Part shown: piece after piece, positions 6,768-12,813 of the stretch
Position numbering within the stretch: position 1 is the first letter of the stretch
How the letters are laid out: each line of letters opens with the position of its first letter
Assembly (NCBI GenBank): GCA_949127925.1
Contig: CASBQX010000230.1
Coordinates: 1 to 13,064, forward strand
Reading direction: 5' to 3'
Source of the DNA: Synechococcales cyanobacterium PMM_0002
GTDB taxonomy: Bacteria > Cyanobacteriota > Cyanobacteriia > Elainellales > Elainellaceae
Length of the DNA stretch: 13,064 nucleotides
The notes under the pieces: generated by a model
The model's input: only the letters and a program-made list of their open reading frames with translations
The model's database searches: none
What the model was told of the DNA's origin: nothing
Translations under genes and position numbers: made by a program

Positions 6768-7493
6768 TTAGAACCGTCGTCCCAACAGCCGCTGCCGCAT
6801 CCCTTCGGCAATTTTCTGCCCCAAATATTCGGGAATGAGACTTTCATTTGGCCCCAGTAGATACAGGATGAGCCGCGTTCGCCCACGCCACACCAGCAGA
6901 TTGGCATTCACGACCAGCAAATCTTCCTGCCAAATGGCATACATCACTTTATAGAACAGCCCCGGCTGGTTATCGGCCTCAATCAACAGCGCAGGTAAAT
7001 GAAACACGGGGTCTACATAAAATTCTGTTTCCACCTGCTCCAATCCAGCATCTAGGTTAAACTCAACCGCCAGCATCTCTTCCACCTCAAACCGCCCGCC
7101 CAGCGCTTCTCGAATCGCTCGACAGACATTCTCCGCCGTTTTTTCAGTTAGCGCCTTGCTGCCCCGCGACACGACCAGCTTGCTAAACACCAGCATGGGC
7201 GGATAAATTTGGCCGTAGAGGCTGAGACTGTGAATGGTTAGTCCGTAGGCTGCTAGCACCCCAAAAATGTCGCTTAACAAAAACGACTGATTGCGATATG
7301 CAAAATGCAGGGCACTTTTATTGCCCTCCGGCTTCAGCTCAATTACAGCTTGCCGACTTTTATAAAGCTGGTACGCCAACCTCAAGTTTTGGAGCTGAAT
7401 CTCGCTGCTGACAAATTGCTCATAAAACTGTGGAAACGCCCGATTGAAGCGCTTCAAGAGTTCCAGCGTCGATGATTTTAAACCCGGAGCCAT
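6768..7493 (-). CDS. Tandem ACT-domain protein of unknown role (GlnD C-terminus-like)
   Basis: A 241-aa protein that I recognise only by its domains. After a mostly helical N-terminus (about 1-48) there are two ACT-like ligand-sensing domains. The first spans about 61-139 (ALHFAYRNQSFLLSDIFGVL), and the second about 168-240 (ALLIEADNQPGLFYKVMYAI). The second has the DxPG-like turn (DNQPG) that binds amino acids or other small ligands in ACT proteins. Paired ACT domains of this type resemble those at the C-terminus of the PII uridylyltransferase GlnD, but no nucleotidyltransferase or HD domain is present here. An amino-acid or nitrogen sensor without its own catalytic domain is a reasonable inference, not shown. 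Its start (ATG at 7493, no Shine-Dalgarno) faces the acetyltransferase gene across a 461-bp region. The PLD gene follows 125 bp downstream. Confidence 0.75.
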   Translation of the reverse strand: MAPGLKSSTLELLKRFNRAFPQFYEQFVSSEIQLQNLRLAYQLYKSRQAVIELKPEGNKSALHFAYRNQSFLLSDIFGVLAAYGLTIHSLSLYGQIYPPMLVFSKLVVSRGSKALTEKTAENVCRAIREALGGRFEVEEMLAVEFNLDAGLEQVETEFYVDPVFHLPALLIEADNQPGLFYKVMYAIWQEDLLVVNANLLVWRGRTRLILYLLGPNESLIPEYLGQKIAEGMRQRLLGRRF

Positions 7494-7954
7494 AAACTAG
7501 AGGTCAAACTTGCTTGCCAGTCCAACGGTACACGGTTGATCTGAGGATAACTAGGTCAGGCTGCTTAGAGTGTCATTAGACTGTGAATCATTGGCTGTGA
7601 CGTTTAGCCCCAACGCTTTGCCGTTTCACTGCGTAGAAAACCTATCAGAAAAACCTAACTGTAGGCCAATGTCTCATAAATTGCATCCAGTCTCATGCTT
7701 AATTTTGCCGATTCGAGTCAAAAGACAATAGAAGAATGAATTATGAACACTACTACAATCAAATCCACATGAAATCCAGAATTCAGCCCCCTATCATACC
7801 TTTCATGGCAGGTATCGCCGGGGGTTAGAGGTTTTAATTTAATTCTGCTGCCTGCTTAAAAGGATTTATGCAAGATGAAGCCGGGAAAACAAAGGACAGT
7901 CTATACTAGCTAGTACCGTTTATTTTTGATCCTCTACCCCCCTCACCGACTCGC
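7494..7954. other. Long divergent intergenic region between the ACT gene and the Ycf52-like gene
   Basis: This 461-bp region is more AT-rich than its neighbours, has no HIP1 octamer and shows no convincing coding frame. It must contain promoters for both flanking genes or a long leader. I see an inverted repeat at 7787-7824 and a TATACT (7902-7907) that could be a -10 element, though no -35 sits at the right distance. The last 30 nt before the acetyltransferase ATG are pyrimidine-rich with no Shine-Dalgarno. A small RNA is possible but not supported. Confidence 0.55.
7787..7824 (+). promoter_or_regulatory. Hairpin in the Ycf52-like gene upstream region
   Basis: CCCCC (7787-7791) pairs with GGGGG (7820-7824) and ATACCT (7796-7801) pairs with AGGTAT (7810-7815), around an 8-nt loop and a symmetric 4x4 internal loop. 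It is 130 bp upstream of the acetyltransferase start. It could be a leader element, part of a small RNA, or a terminator from a short upstream transcript; a T-rich stretch follows some 8 nt later but not a clean U-run. Confidence 0.4.
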
Positions 7955-8479
7955 ATGGGTTTCTGGAAAAGCTTGTTTAGTGCTTCCGATGTTGCCGCTG
8001 CACCCAAGCCAGCCCAAGTCGAGGGGTACGCCGCGAATGCTGGAACGTCCCCCAATAGTGCAACGCGCATCTTTTTTAGCACGGATCGTGAGATTGACCT
8101 GTACGAGTTGGAAGAACTGTGTGATGCCGTAGGGTGGTCGCGCCGTCCCCTGCGGAAGGTGAAGAAAGCCATCCAACACAGTTTCTTAGTCGTTTCAATG
8201 TGGGAACAGCAGGGCGTCCGTCGCCGACTGGTGGGGTTCTCGCGGGCTACGTCTGACCACGCCTTTAACGCAACCATTTGGGATGTGGTGGTTCATCCTG
8301 ACTACCAGAGCAAGGGTCTTGGTAAAGCCTTGATGAAACAGGTGATCAAAAAATTGCGCAGTGAAGACATCAGCAATATTACGCTGTTTGCTGACCCTCA
8401 AGTGGTAGATTTTTACCGAAACTTAGGGTTTATGTCTGATCCAGAGGGCATTAAGGGGATGTTTTGGTATCCTGATTGA
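7955..8479 (+). CDS. ycf52: GNAT-family N-acetyltransferase, Ycf52-like
   Basis: A 174-aa GNAT acetyltransferase. A poorly conserved N-terminal extension (about 1-36) precedes RIFFSTDREIDLYELEELCDAVGW. The core beta strands follow (LVGFSRATSD; ATIWDVVVHPDYQSKGLGKALM), with the acetyl-CoA pyrophosphate loop QSKGLG at about 114-119. A C-terminal FADPQVVDFYRNLGF segment completes the fold. This architecture and the GMFWYPD ending match Ycf52, a gene kept in red-algal plastid genomes, and the plant plastid acetyltransferase NSI/GNAT2, which acts on photosynthetic proteins. Protein acetylation is therefore the favoured role, with substrate unknown. The ATG at 7955 has no Shine-Dalgarno, and its leader is C/T-rich. 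tRNA-Pro follows about 110 bp downstream on the same strand, apparently with its own promoter. Confidence 0.88.
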   Translation: MGFWKSLFSASDVAAAPKPAQVEGYAANAGTSPNSATRIFFSTDREIDLYELEELCDAVGWSRRPLRKVKKAIQHSFLVVSMWEQQGVRRRLVGFSRATSDHAFNATIWDVVVHPDYQSKGLGKALMKQVIKKLRSEDISNITLFADPQVVDFYRNLGFMSDPEGIKGMFWYPD

Positions 8480-8567
8480 CGTCCGAATGGCATCGGCTCT
8501 GCATCGGCTTGCTCGTAAGAACTGCGATTAGTTTTGAAATTCTCTAATTCCTGGTTCAAAAGCAGGC

Positions 8568-8573
8568 TATACT
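8568..8573 (+). promoter_or_regulatory. Candidate -10 element for tRNA-Pro
   Basis: TATACT lies 14 nt before the first base of the mature tRNA, a suitable place for a -10 box. No good -35 is seen 16-18 bp upstream (TTGAAA at 8534-8539 is too far). Confidence 0.4.
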
Positions 8574-8587
8574 GATAGGTGGTTTGC

Positions 8588-8661
8588 CGGGATGTAGCGC
8601 AGTTTGGTAGCGCGCCTGCTTTGGGAGCAGGATGTCGCAGGTTCGAATCCTGTCATCCCGA
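8588..8661 (+). tRNA. trnP-TGG: tRNA-Pro (anticodon TGG)
   Basis: All four arms fold. The acceptor stem is CGGGATG (8588-8594) with CATCCCG (8654-8660) and discriminator A8661. The D stem is GCGC/GCGC, and the anticodon stem CCTGC/GCAGG encloses the 7-nt loop TTTGGGA with TGG at 8622-8624. The T arm is GCAGG-TTCGAAT-CCTGT with one G-T pair. Length is 74 nt. The CCA end is not encoded, as is common in cyanobacteria. A run of five T follows directly (8662-8666) and may end transcription. Confidence 0.97.
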
Positions 8662-8873
8662 TTTTTATCGGCTTAATGTGTCAGGTGTCAGCAGTAGCAA
8701 CGGGTCAGCAGTAACATTATGTTTTGGCTGATGCCGATGGGCTAGAAAGTTTTTCTATGAGATTCTGGCAGCCGCTTCATTAGAAATTATGGTCTGCTTG
8801 TGGGAATCGGGAGTATTCTGTGGACATATTTGGAAACTAGGCTTTTTTGCAAATATTTGTGGGTACTTGAGTG

Positions 8874-9665
8874 ATGAGGAGAGTGATTTGGGCATTGGGT
8901 GTGGGCGGGCTACTGTCTTTGAGCGTCGGGTGTAGCAATCAGGTTGGTTCTGACCCATCGGGGACGGGCAGTTCGGCGATCGCCTCCAGTCCATCCCCCA
9001 TCGCCTCTGCCAGCTTCCCGCCAGATCCAGCCCTAGCCTCTGTCGATGTTTCAGGTAATCCTCCCGGCGCTCCTGCCGTCACTGCGGCCACTGCCGCCGC
9101 CAACACTCTGCCGGAAGGAACGTTGCCCGAAAGCCTAATTTCCAAAACAGACCCCCTGAGGCGGTTGCCGCAAGTGCGCGCAGGTCGCAGTAACCCGTTT
9201 GCCTCGCTTGCCGTCAATCCTAGAGTGGTGGTAGCGCCAGCGGTCGCCTCAAGTGCTGTGCCAGCCGCTCCCCAGCTACTGCAAAGCCCTGGAACTGTAA
9301 TTACAGCTGCACCGCTCCCGTTGCCCCCACGCCCCTTACCCAACGGGGTGCTGCCTACCGTTGCCGTTGCCCCAACAGGCGCGGCGATTCCGGCTGCGCC
9401 TGCGGCCATGCCCTCTAGTCTGGCTCGGCAAATTCGGATCAGTGGTGCTATTCATGTGGGCGATCGCCTTAGCATCATTGTGGAAGTTCCTAACGAACAG
9501 ACCAGTCGCCCGGTCAGCGTCGGCGATTATCTTGGCAACGGCAGCGTGCTCGTGAAGCGCATTGAGATGAGGGGCAGCCAAGAGCCACGCGTGATTTTTG
9601 AAGAAAACGGCGTGGAAGTGGTGCGAGAAGTTGGGGATGTTAGCTCATTGTTGAGTGCTCTCTAG
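8874..9665 (+). CDS. Putative lipoprotein with PilP/GspC-like C-terminal domain
   Basis: The N-terminus (MRRVIWALGVGGLLSLSVGC) is a short lipoprotein signal, with the acylated Cys at residue 20 counted from the ATG at 8874; a GTG at 8871 is an alternative start one codon earlier. About 160 residues of low-complexity Ala/Pro/Ser/Val sequence follow. They are interrupted near 98-112 by LPQVRAGRSNPFASL, reminiscent of the 'RDPF' element in pilus proteins such as PilP. The last 75 residues (ISGAIHVGDRLSIIVEV ... SVGDYLGNGSVLVKRIE ... VIFEENGVEVVREVG) have the beta-strand pattern of the PilP/GspC homology-region domain, which contacts the secretin. I infer a pilus or secretin-associated envelope lipoprotein; similarity is weak and no pil genes are nearby. 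The zinc-ribbon membrane gene starts 11 bp downstream, so they are probably co-transcribed. Confidence 0.75.
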   Translation: MRRVIWALGVGGLLSLSVGCSNQVGSDPSGTGSSAIASSPSPIASASFPPDPALASVDVSGNPPGAPAVTAATAAANTLPEGTLPESLISKTDPLRRLPQVRAGRSNPFASLAVNPRVVVAPAVASSAVPAAPQLLQSPGTVITAAPLPLPPRPLPNGVLPTVAVAPTGAAIPAAPAAMPSSLARQIRISGAIHVGDRLSIIVEVPNEQTSRPVSVGDYLGNGSVLVKRIEMRGSQEPRVIFEENGVEVVREVGDVSSLLSAL

Positions 9666-9676
9666 GTGCCCGTCCT

Positions 9677-10210
9677 ATGATGTCATCCCCTGAACCAGCG
9701 GCTTCCCGCCATGCAAAATCCCAGGCTGAGGCTGCATCGGAAAAACGGCAGCTGTGTTTGCAAGATAGCTATATCTGTCCAGTTTGCCGCCATGGGCAGA
9801 TTGCAGAACTGACGCTAATGGATGCGTTTGCCTGTAATTTTTGTCGCCATATTTTTACGGCAAACTTAACCACCCAGTCGATTCAGGTGGTAGACAGTTC
9901 TCAGCCGATGGCTTGGCGCTGGAACGGTTGGAGATGGCAGTCGGTGTATCAGCAAGACCGCAATTTGACTCTGGTGCTCGGGGTTGTGGGAGTGGTGTTG
10001 CTGGTGCTACCGTCTGGCCTAATCTGGCTATCGGCTCATACGTTTCCGCCGTTACCCGGCAGTAAGGGGGCATGGTTTCCTGCCGTTTGGTTAGGCTGCA
10101 CATTTTTTGCGCATTTGCTAATAGTGAGTTGGCTAGCCGTTGAATACTATCAGCTACCCCTGTATGTCACCGCTAAAATTCGGCTGCGGCAGCTTTTGGG
10201 ACGCTCATAG
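9677..10210 (+). CDS. Conserved membrane protein with N-terminal zinc ribbon and two TM segments
   Basis: I do not recognise a named family. The 177-aa protein has a polar N-terminus, then two CxxC knuckles (CPVC at 34-37, CNFC at 53-56) that would bind one zinc ion. A Trp-rich linker follows (MAWRWNGWRWQSV, about 78-90), then two hydrophobic segments (about 97-120 and 132-157). The zinc ribbon would face the cytoplasm if both termini are inside. Two ATG codons in tandem (9677, 9680) make the exact start uncertain by one residue. It follows the lipoprotein gene after 11 bp and precedes a second zinc-ribbon gene by 97 bp, so the three may form a functional group; function is unknown. Confidence 0.82.
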   Translation: MMSSPEPAASRHAKSQAEAASEKRQLCLQDSYICPVCRHGQIAELTLMDAFACNFCRHIFTANLTTQSIQVVDSSQPMAWRWNGWRWQSVYQQDRNLTLVLGVVGVVLLVLPSGLIWLSAHTFPPLPGSKGAWFPAVWLGCTFFAHLLIVSWLAVEYYQLPLYVTAKIRLRQLLGRS

Positions 10211-10212
10211 CG

Positions 10213-10261
10213 GGCGATCGCCTCAACGTTGGCGATATTGGCGATAAAGCTGGCGATCGCC
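10213..10261. repeat. HIP1 cluster with half-sites
   Basis: Two full palindromes GGCGATCGCC (10213-10222 and 10252-10261) flank two half-sites GGCGAT (10231-10236 and 10240-10245), giving four copies of GGCGAT in 49 bp of noncoding DNA. The palindromes can pair with each other or with themselves. The position just after the stop at 10210 allows a transcript-end role. Confidence 0.7.
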
Positions 10262-10307
10262 TTTAAAATCTAAGTGCTGTCTAGTTGCTCTGGTTAACGC
10301 ATAGCCT

Positions 10308-10607
10308 ATGCCGCTCGAACAATGCCCAAAGTGCAATTATCGGTTGGGATTACCCTTAAAATCGTCTGGACGTCAGGTCTGTGCCAAGTGTGGCTGGACG
10401 GACAAGCCTCGACAAAAGCTGGCTGACCAGCCTGCCGGAACTCAGCCCGCTGGGACTCAGCCTGCTACCTCTAAACCTGCTACCGCTAAACCTGCTACCA
10501 GCATGTCGCCGCATGATATTCAGAAAATCCTGGAGCAAGCGGCGGCTCAGGCGTTGAATAATATGAAGCCTAAGGGAAAACAAGATCCCAACTTACCGGC
10601 TGAGTGA
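10308..10607 (+). CDS. Small zinc-ribbon protein with pentapeptide repeat linker
   Basis: A 99-aa protein of unknown function. A zinc ribbon with CPKC (6-9) and CAKC (25-28) is followed by a linker (42-66) made of five pentapeptides: PAGTQ, PAGTQ, PATSK, PATAK, PATSM. The C-terminal part, SPHDIQKILEQAAAQALNN, is predicted helical. There is no membrane segment or signal peptide, so it should be cytosolic. Its ribbon differs in spacing from that of the preceding membrane protein but suggests related binding chemistry. It ends 78 bp before the convergent ribBA stop, with a strong inverted repeat between them. Confidence 0.75.
   Translation: MPLEQCPKCNYRLGLPLKSSGRQVCAKCGWTDKPRQKLADQPAGTQPAGTQPATSKPATAKPATSMSPHDIQKILEQAAAQALNNMKPKGKQDPNLPAE
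10431..10505 (+). repeat. 15-bp coding minisatellite, five units
   Basis: Five in-frame 15-bp units (10431-10445, 10446-10460, 10461-10475, 10476-10490, 10491-10505) all begin CC(T/C)GC(T/C) and encode PAxxx. The first two encode identical peptides with synonymous changes; units 3-5 share CCTGCTACC. This is expected to vary in copy number between relatives. Confidence 0.85.
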
Positions 10608-10635
10608 TCCGTTGCCACGGCTGTGCCCTGACGGA

Positions 10636-10680
10636 TGGCCTAACAGATGGCCTAGCGATGCTGGGATATCTGTTAGGTCA
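10636..10680. terminator. Bidirectional hairpin between convergent genes
   Basis: CCTAACAGAT (10639-10648) is perfectly complementary to ATCTGTTAGG (10668-10677). With one G-U pair and two more pairs outward the stem reaches 13 bp (10636-10648 with 10668-10680) around a 19-nt loop. It lies between the stop at 10607 (plus) and the ribBA stop at 10686 (minus), where a shared terminator is expected. There is no U-run on either side. GATGGCCTA is also directly repeated at 10634-10642 and 10646-10654. Confidence 0.65.
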
Positions 10681-10685
10681 CTGGA

Positions 10686-12425
10686 CTAGTCGGCGGGGAC
10701 GTGATTGGAAAACACGTAAATCCGCTGGGTCTCCCACCCTTGGCAGACCTGGGAGGGCGGAACGGCGGTAGGCGCATGATCGAGCCGGAAGAGCTGTCGA
10801 TCGATCTGGACTTGCAGATTCATCATTGGGTCGGTGCCGGGAGAGACCATGAACTCCAACTGCTGAATTGTTGGCCAGGTGGCTAGGTCGTCCAGGATTT
10901 TGGCGATCGCCCCCCCATACGGTGCGGCTGTTGGATGATTGGGATGGTGATACCAGTCAGCGGGCAGCGGATGAGATTGGTCAAAGCCAAAGTGAACAAT
11001 CAATGAGGCTCGGTTGAAGAGCGCGATCGCCACCGGGCGAGCCTCTTCTTGCACCAGCAGATTGTGCGCTTTGGCCAAATAGCGAAGTTTTTCGAGGCGA
11101 TCGTAGCGCTCTGTGATACTGGGATCATCCTGCCACTGAACTGCTACGGTTAACAGATATGTTTGCAGCATCAAATGGCCTAACTTTTCGGCTTTAGTGG
11201 CCAAATAGTCGGCGTTGTAGCTGGTGGCTTCGATAATCAGCGGCACGCGATTGACCATTTCTAGCCCATAGCCCTTGAGTCCAGCAATCTTGCGAGGATT
11301 ATTGGTAATCAGGCAGAATTTTTGCACGCCAATGTCATTGAGAATTTGGGCACCCATGCCATAGTTGCGCTGGTCGGCGGGGAAGCCTAGCCGCTGGTTT
11401 GCCTCTACGGTATCTAGCCCCATATCTTGCAGAGAGTAAGCTTTAAGCTTATTGATCAAACCAATCCCACGCCCCTCTTGCCGCAGGTAGACCACAGCAC
11501 CTGCCCCGGCACTGTCGATCATTTTTAGCGCGGCATGAAGCTGCATGCGACAGTCACAGCGCAGAGACCCGAGGGCATCCCCAGTCAGACATTCGGAGTG
11601 AACTCGCACCAGCACAGAGCGGCCTTTGAACGTAGCGGGATCACCTTTGACGATTGCTACATGCTCTGACCCGTCTAATATATTGCGGTAGGCATAGATT
11701 TTGAACAAGCCAAACTGGGTTGGCATGTCTGCTACTGCCTCTCGCCGAATAAACCGCTCATGCTGCAAGCGGTAGCTAATTAGATCAGCAATGCTGATCA
11801 GCTTCAATCCGTGGCGCTGAGCATAGCTGATTAGCTCGGGTAGCCGCGCCATCGACCCATCGGGGTTTTGAATTTCGCAAATTACCCCCGCCGGATACAG
11901 ACCCGCCATCTGAGCCAGATCCACCCCGGCTTCGGTGTGGCCTGCCCGTTTGAGCACGCCCCCATCCTTAGCGCGCAGTGGGAAAATGTGCCCTGGGCGG
12001 CGCAGGTCGCTGGGCTTGCTAGCTGGGTTTAGCGCCAGCTGAATGGTGCGAGCGCGATCGTCAGCCGAAATGCCGGTCGAAACGCCCAGATAGACAGCGC
12101 CATCAATGCTGACGGTAAAAGCAGTCTGCTCACTCTCGTCGGCGTAGGCACTGACCATCAGCGGCAAATCGAGCTGATCGAGCCGCTCGCCAGTCATCGC
12201 GAGACAAATCAGCCCGCGCGCTTCTACGGCCATGAAATTAATCATGTCGGGCGTGGCAAACTGGGCGGCGAAGATTAAGTCACCCTCGTTTTCGCGGTTT
12301 TCATCATCTACGACCACAAGCATGCGTCCCGCTTTCAAATCTGCTAAGGCAGATTCAATCGAGTCAAATTGAAAGGGGGTATGGGAATTCAAGAGTTTGG
12401 TTTCGTTGGGTTGAAGCGGTTCCAC
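10686..12425 (-). CDS. ribBA: Bifunctional DHBP synthase / GTP cyclohydrolase II, with C-terminal extension
   Basis: Catalyses the two entry steps of riboflavin synthesis: ribulose 5-phosphate to 3,4-dihydroxy-2-butanone 4-phosphate, and GTP ring opening. The RibB domain (about 20-225) has the acidic loop DDENRENEGD (40-49) and HTEA (163-166). The RibA domain (about 235-430) has the zinc cysteines in SECLTGDALGSLRCDC (Cys279, Cys290, Cys292) and RQEGRGIGLINK (315-326). About 150 further residues (430-579) follow, which are absent from ordinary 400-aa RibBA proteins; similar tails occur in cyanobacterial orthologues, with unknown function. The start is GTG at 12425, supported by AGGA 7 nt upstream (TTAGGAACTTTCC before GTG). 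The leader is AT-rich with an AACTTT/AAAGTT inverted repeat (12468-12482), and I see no FMN riboswitch. argC is divergent. Confidence 0.96.
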   Translation of the reverse strand: MEPLQPNETKLLNSHTPFQFDSIESALADLKAGRMLVVVDDENRENEGDLIFAAQFATPDMINFMAVEARGLICLAMTGERLDQLDLPLMVSAYADESEQTAFTVSIDGAVYLGVSTGISADDRARTIQLALNPASKPSDLRRPGHIFPLRAKDGGVLKRAGHTEAGVDLAQMAGLYPAGVICEIQNPDGSMARLPELISYAQRHGLKLISIADLISYRLQHERFIRREAVADMPTQFGLFKIYAYRNILDGSEHVAIVKGDPATFKGRSVLVRVHSECLTGDALGSLRCDCRMQLHAALKMIDSAGAGAVVYLRQEGRGIGLINKLKAYSLQDMGLDTVEANQRLGFPADQRNYGMGAQILNDIGVQKFCLITNNPRKIAGLKGYGLEMVNRVPLIIEATSYNADYLATKAEKLGHLMLQTYLLTVAVQWQDDPSITERYDRLEKLRYLAKAHNLLVQEEARPVAIALFNRASLIVHFGFDQSHPLPADWYHHPNHPTAAPYGGAIAKILDDLATWPTIQQLEFMVSPGTDPMMNLQVQIDRQLFRLDHAPTAVPPSQVCQGWETQRIYVFSNHVPAD

Positions 12426-12620
12426 GGAAAGTTCCTAACCATCCTAGTTGAAAAGAATAAAACTGTTAACTTTTTTAAAGTTCTCCTCTAGCCCAATTGT
12501 ATCTCGTTCCGCTATCTCAACTGGGATTCGGGCGTTATGATGAGGGCGTTCTGTTCGGGTGAGGCAATCTAGCGTGAACCAAAATGCGGCTGAATGGCAG
12601 AATGTTTGGTTCGATGTCAC

Positions 12621-12653
12621 TGACAAAGATCTGACAAAAATCTGACAAAAATC
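12621..12653. repeat. Three perfectly phased 11-bp direct repeats, candidate operator
   Basis: TGACAAAGATC (12621-12631), TGACAAAAATC (12632-12642) and TGACAAAAATC (12643-12653) run head to tail with no spacer. An 11-bp period places each copy on the same face of the helix, as in the tandem half-sites of OmpR-type response regulators. It lies about 195 bp upstream of ribBA and 160 bp upstream of argC. The sequence does not match the cyanobacterial Pho box or NtcA site. Confidence 0.8.
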
Positions 12654-12726
12654 AGATCGCACCGGGGTTCAGCTTGGTCTATTGTTAGGCTACTGATTCT
12701 TAATCCTCAGCCAAGAGATGCTTAAA

Positions 12727-12742
12727 CCCTGGATTCTCAGGG
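12727..12742 (+). promoter_or_regulatory. Small hairpin in the argC upstream region
   Basis: CCCTG (12727-12731) and CAGGG (12738-12742) form a 5-bp stem with a 6-nt loop, followed by ACTAAATTTTT. It resembles a weak intrinsic terminator and could act in the argC leader if transcription starts upstream, but short stems occur by chance. Confidence 0.25.
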
Positions 12743-12813
12743 ACTAAATTTTTAGGCACTCAATTCTCACCAAAACCACTCTACATAACGACAATTGTTA
12801 AAGGCCAGCCATC

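Larger units (their letters stand above)
12426..12813. other. Divergent ribBA-argC intergenic region
   Basis: This 388-bp region has no supported gene. It contains an inverted repeat AACTTT/AAAGTT (12468-12482) in the ribBA leader and three phased 11-bp direct repeats (12621-12653) near its middle. On the argC side there is a small hairpin CCCTG/CAGGG (12727-12742) followed by an AT-rich run. An AAGG at 12801-12804 could serve argC as a weak ribosome-binding site. I found no convincing consensus promoter for either gene. Confidence 0.55.

Noticed and set aside
7787..7824. Hairpin as a known riboswitch class
   Set aside because: Beyond the two short stems, no conserved riboswitch core sequence could be recognised.
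8685..8715. Direct repeat GTCAGCAGTA downstream of tRNA-Pro as an integration attachment site
   Set aside because: The repeat does not copy the tRNA 3' end and there is no integrase or foreign-looking DNA next to it.
8755..8994. 79-codon open frame on the minus strand
   Set aside because: It overlaps the lipoprotein start and signal sequence, and its translation shows no recognisable domain.
8939..9409. 156-codon open frame on the minus strand
   Set aside because: It is antisense to the Ala/Pro-rich part of the lipoprotein gene; its Gly/Ala/Thr-rich composition follows from GC-rich codons on the other strand.
12426..12560. FMN riboswitch before ribBA
   Set aside because: None of the conserved blocks of the RFN element is present and the leader is short and AT-rich.
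12444..12662. 72-codon open frame on the minus strand upstream of ribBA
   Set aside because: It crosses the 11-bp operator-like repeats and the AT-rich leader, and its translation has no recognisable domain or ribosome-binding site.
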